Assembly (NCBI GenBank): GCA_964455905.1
Contig: CAYVYN010000008.1
Span: 21,741 to 85,740, forward strand
DNA length: 64,000 nucleotides
Direction of reading: 5' to 3'
Source of the DNA: CAIJXB01 sp964455905
Lineage (GTDB): Bacteria; Chlamydiota; Chlamydiia; Chlamydiales; Rhabdochlamydiaceae
Part shown: positions 61,906-64,000 of the stretch, piece by piece
How positions within the stretch are numbered: position 1 is the stretch's first letter
How the letters are laid out: the number at the start of each line of letters is the position of its first letter
Made by a program: the position numbers and the translations under genes
Notes under the pieces: model-generated
Databases searched by the model: none
Told to the model about the DNA's origin: nothing
What the model saw: the letters and a program-made list of their open reading frames with translations, nothing else

Positions 61906-62494
61906 AATTTTTAAAAGAGGGATGCTTGCAGTTGCCCCTATTTCTCTGACTTTAGCTTTACTGCTTTGGCTTTTTAATGCACTCGAAGCTCTTTTTAAGG
62001 TGCCTGTCGAAGCTCTAATTGGTAAGGAACATTATTTCACGGGTTTGGGCATCTTGGTTGCTTTTTTTCTGATTCTAATAGTCGGTATGATTATTAATAA
62101 TTGGGTTATTCAGAAGATTTCAAAGTGGTTTGATTCTCTTTTGGGTCGCATTCCTTTAGTCAAGACGCTTTATAATTCGATTGTGGAAGTCATGGGGCAT
62201 TTTCGAACAAAAGATAATAGTAAGGAAGGGCAGGTTGTTCTTGTTGAGATTTCAGGATTAAAGCTAGTTGGAATTGTCACAAGGAATTCTTTTGAGGAAG
62301 GACCCTTAGGTGTTGGTGAGCAAGATGACGTGGCTGTTTATTTTCCTATGAGCTATCAAATTGGAGGATATACCGTAATTCTACCAAGGTCTCGAGTCAA
62401 AAAACTCGATATGACGATGGAAGAGGGGATGCGATTTACAATGACGGCAGGTGTTTTGTCTCAAGGGAAAAAAGGATCTTTTTCTAAGCCTTAA
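61898..62494 (+). CDS. DUF502 family membrane protein
   Basis: The 198-residue protein has two strong hydrophobic helices (about 7-27 and 48-70) followed by a soluble domain: WFDSLLGRIPLVKTLYNSIVEVMGHF, KLVGIVTRNSFEEG and VAVYFPMSYQIGGYTVILPRSRVKKLDMTMEEGMRF are the DUF502 core. AGGAG lies just before the ATG inside the trmO end. Family members occur in many Gram-negative and some chlamydial genomes; function is unknown. Confidence 0.83.
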   Translation: MGKIFKRGMLAVAPISLTLALLLWLFNALEALFKVPVEALIGKEHYFTGLGILVAFFLILIVGMIINNWVIQKISKWFDSLLGRIPLVKTLYNSIVEVMGHFRTKDNSKEGQVVLVEISGLKLVGIVTRNSFEEGPLGVGEQDDVAVYFPMSYQIGGYTVILPRSRVKKLDMTMEEGMRFTMTAGVLSQGKKGSFSKP

Positions 62495-62607
62495 ATTCAA
62501 CAAAATGTCATGTTTTTTTATTTATTCTGTTTTTAGTTAATTAATATCTTGAATTATTGTCTTTTCAATAGTATTTTAAGGTATATAAATTAATTGATGG
62601 CGAATGT

Positions 62608-63681
62608 ATGTCTTGTGGTACTATTCTTGTTACGGGTTGCAGTGGGCGAATGGGTTTTAAGGCAGTTGAATGCTTTATGAAAAATTATCATGTGGTTGGT
62701 TTCGATGTGTTTTTTGCTGGAGATTTCCCGGGGACTGAGCTGGTCAGTGTGGATATGGCTTCGGATGAAAGCGTTGATTGTGGGTTAGACTACGTCAAAA
62801 AGAAATATGGAAACAAGCTTGTAGCAGTAATTCATTTAGCTTCTTATTGCAATTTTAGTGGAGGAGGGTGGAGTAGCTATCAAAGCATTACGGTGGATGG
62901 CACGAGAAGGCTTTTAGATGGGCTTCGTCGCGATTTTATTTGTGAGCAGTTTGTTTTTCTTAGTACTATGTTCGTACACGCTCCTTGTTTACCTGGCGAG
63001 AAAATAACAGAAAATTGGCCCGTTGAACCTAAGTGGCACTACCCCAAATCTAAAGTTCTTGTTGAAAAATTGATGTATGAGCTTCGAGGAGAAATGTCCA
63101 TAGTATCTATGAGAATTGCTGGCGTTTATGATGATCGGTGCCATTCGACTCGTTTAGCTAACCAAATTCAGAGAATTTATGAAAATCAATTAGAGGGTCA
63201 TGTTTTTCCTGGTGATATATCCCATGGCGTTGCTTTTGTTCACATGGATGATGTTATAGAGTCGTTTCGGTTGGCTGTTGAAAAAAGAAAGGAGCTTCCC
63301 TCTGAGCTTACCTTGCTTATTGGAGAAGAAGAAACTCTCAGTTATGATGAACTCCAAAGGAGATTTTCTTATTCAATTTATGGAAAAGAGTGGAATACAG
63401 TTTCTCTTCCTAAGTCACTTGCTAAAATAGGCGCTAGAATAGGGCGGTATTTGCCGTTTAGGAAAAAATCTGTTATCCAAGCTTGGAGGATTGAACTTGC
63501 AGACGAGCACTATGAATTAGATGTTAGTAAGGCCAGAAAGTTTTTGAATTGGATCCCTAAAAGATCTTTGAAGAGCACCTATCCTTTATGGATTGAGGAA
63601 CTAAAAAAAGAGCCTTTGGCGTGGTATCATGAAAATAAGTTAACTCCGAGTTCTTGGGTTGCAAAACAGAAATCGCGATAG
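62608..63681 (+). CDS. NAD-dependent epimerase/dehydratase family protein
   Basis: The 357-residue protein has a Rossmann fold start ILVTGCSGRMGFKAVECF and the extended short-chain dehydrogenase catalytic pair in HYPKSKVLVEKL (Tyr-x3-Lys), with HLASYCNFSGGGW nearby. The C-terminal part carries MDDVIESFRLAVEKRKELP and RKFLNWIPKR, typical of nucleotide-sugar epimerases. The exact substrate cannot be told. It ends at 63681, beyond which a minus-strand frame overlaps its last 55 bases. Confidence 0.8.
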   Translation: MSCGTILVTGCSGRMGFKAVECFMKNYHVVGFDVFFAGDFPGTELVSVDMASDESVDCGLDYVKKKYGNKLVAVIHLASYCNFSGGGWSSYQSITVDGTRRLLDGLRRDFICEQFVFLSTMFVHAPCLPGEKITENWPVEPKWHYPKSKVLVEKLMYELRGEMSIVSMRIAGVYDDRCHSTRLANQIQRIYENQLEGHVFPGDISHGVAFVHMDDVIESFRLAVEKRKELPSELTLLIGEEETLSYDELQRRFSYSIYGKEWNTVSLPKSLAKIGARIGRYLPFRKKSVIQAWRIELADEHYELDVSKARKFLNWIPKRSLKSTYPLWIEELKKEPLAWYHENKLTPSSWVAKQKSR

Positions 63682-64000
63682 GTCTTTTGTTCGAATTCTT
63701 TTTGTTGTTTTTCTGTCCATCTTTTGAAAAGAATAGTAGAGCGGGTTTTTGGAATCGGTTTTTTTTGAGGTTTGGCTATAGCTCTTTTTTCTTGTTTTGA
63801 TTTCTTGATTTGTCTTGGTTTTTTAGTGATATAGACTCTTGTTTTAGCTGGTAGTTCTTCAGTTTTCTTCGTTATTTTTTCTTTCCCTTTATAGATTGTT
63901 TTTTGTGGAAAAATAGGGGTTTTTCTTTTTTTTTAGAAAAAAAATGAAAAACGTTTGCGATAAAAGATCGATATTCGCTATAGTCTTGGCATCTTAACGA
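63627..64000 (-). CDS. Partial gene with apparent frameshift in an A9 tract, cut by window edge
   Basis: On the minus strand two frames join into one plausible protein. From the window edge a frame encodes RCQDYSEYRSFIANVFHFFSKK up to a run of nine A (63934-63926 on the plus strand as T). A second frame continues from that tract: KTPIFPQKTIYKGKEK through RWTEKQQKEFEQKTYRDF and ends at a TGA at 63629-63627. The second frame has no start codon of its own. The product is very basic (Lys/Arg/Gln-rich). Either a shift at the homopolymer joins them, or a sequencing error or real decay split the gene. The 5' end is outside the window. Confidence 0.45.

Noticed and set aside
1..64000. Insertion sequences, integrases or att-like direct repeats
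   Set aside because: No transposase or integrase motif and no flanking repeats were noticed around the eukaryote-like genes; recent mobile-element delivery is not supported by the sequence.

Overview
The window is an AT-rich chlamydial chromosome segment from the environmental lineages (order Parachlamydiales in the broad sense: Simkania-, Rhabdochlamydia- or Parachlamydia-like), not from the family Chlamydiaceae. Chlamydial markers are a double-length UvrA (1879 aa, four ABC ATPase units), a UhpC-type sugar-phosphate antiporter, TyrP- and BrnQ-type amino-acid carriers, and gene orders rpmE-prfA-prmC-ffh-rpsP-trmD-rplS-rnhB and pnp-rpsO-tadA that match Chlamydia. Features absent from Chlamydiaceae are citrate synthase and aconitase (a complete front end of the TCA cycle), a heptosyltransferase I for LPS core, and a set of eukaryote-like proteins. 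The exact genus cannot be fixed from the window.

Layout. 1-4.3 kb: exported protein (cut by the edge), uhpC, tyrP, small hydrophobic protein. 4.7-6.3 kb: membrane LRR protein. 6.4-10.8 kb: minus-strand operon of a COG4586/4587/3694-type ABC exporter plus an ABC-F ATPase. 10.8-18.4 kb: giant uvrA, waaC, EamA transporter. 18.6-21.7 kb: mdh-gltA-MOMP-like porin operon. 21.8-22.9 kb: OTU-type cysteine protease. 23-30.8 kb: FAD oxidoreductase, PhnP-like hydrolase, hflX, DUF455 protein, SH3 protein, zinc-finger protein, PIN-PhoH. 30.8-34.4 kb: DEAD-box helicase and Uup. 34.5-37.8 kb: tandem pair of F-box plus 24-residue GALA-type LRR proteins. 38.2-44.8 kb: brnQ-trpS, small PhnA/YjdM domain, a catalytically dead RNase HII paralogue, acnA, membrane protein. 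44.9-46.9 kb: a protein with two Myb/SANT-like repeats and a nuclear-localisation-like signal, next to an MFS transporter. 47-56.3 kb: conserved information-processing core. 56.4-64 kb: small hypothetical proteins, carbonic anhydrase, 601-aa unknown, LicD-like transferase, trmO, DUF502, epimerase, and an apparently frameshifted gene at the right edge.

The most interesting content is a candidate host-manipulation set scattered through housekeeping DNA: an OTU protease (removing ubiquitin), two F-box/GALA-LRR proteins (directing ubiquitination), a third related LRR protein with membrane segments, and an R2R3-Myb-like protein with a bipartite basic signal (candidate nuclear DNA-binding effector). 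Host roles are inferred from domain architecture only. No rRNA, tRNA, insertion sequence or CRISPR array was seen.
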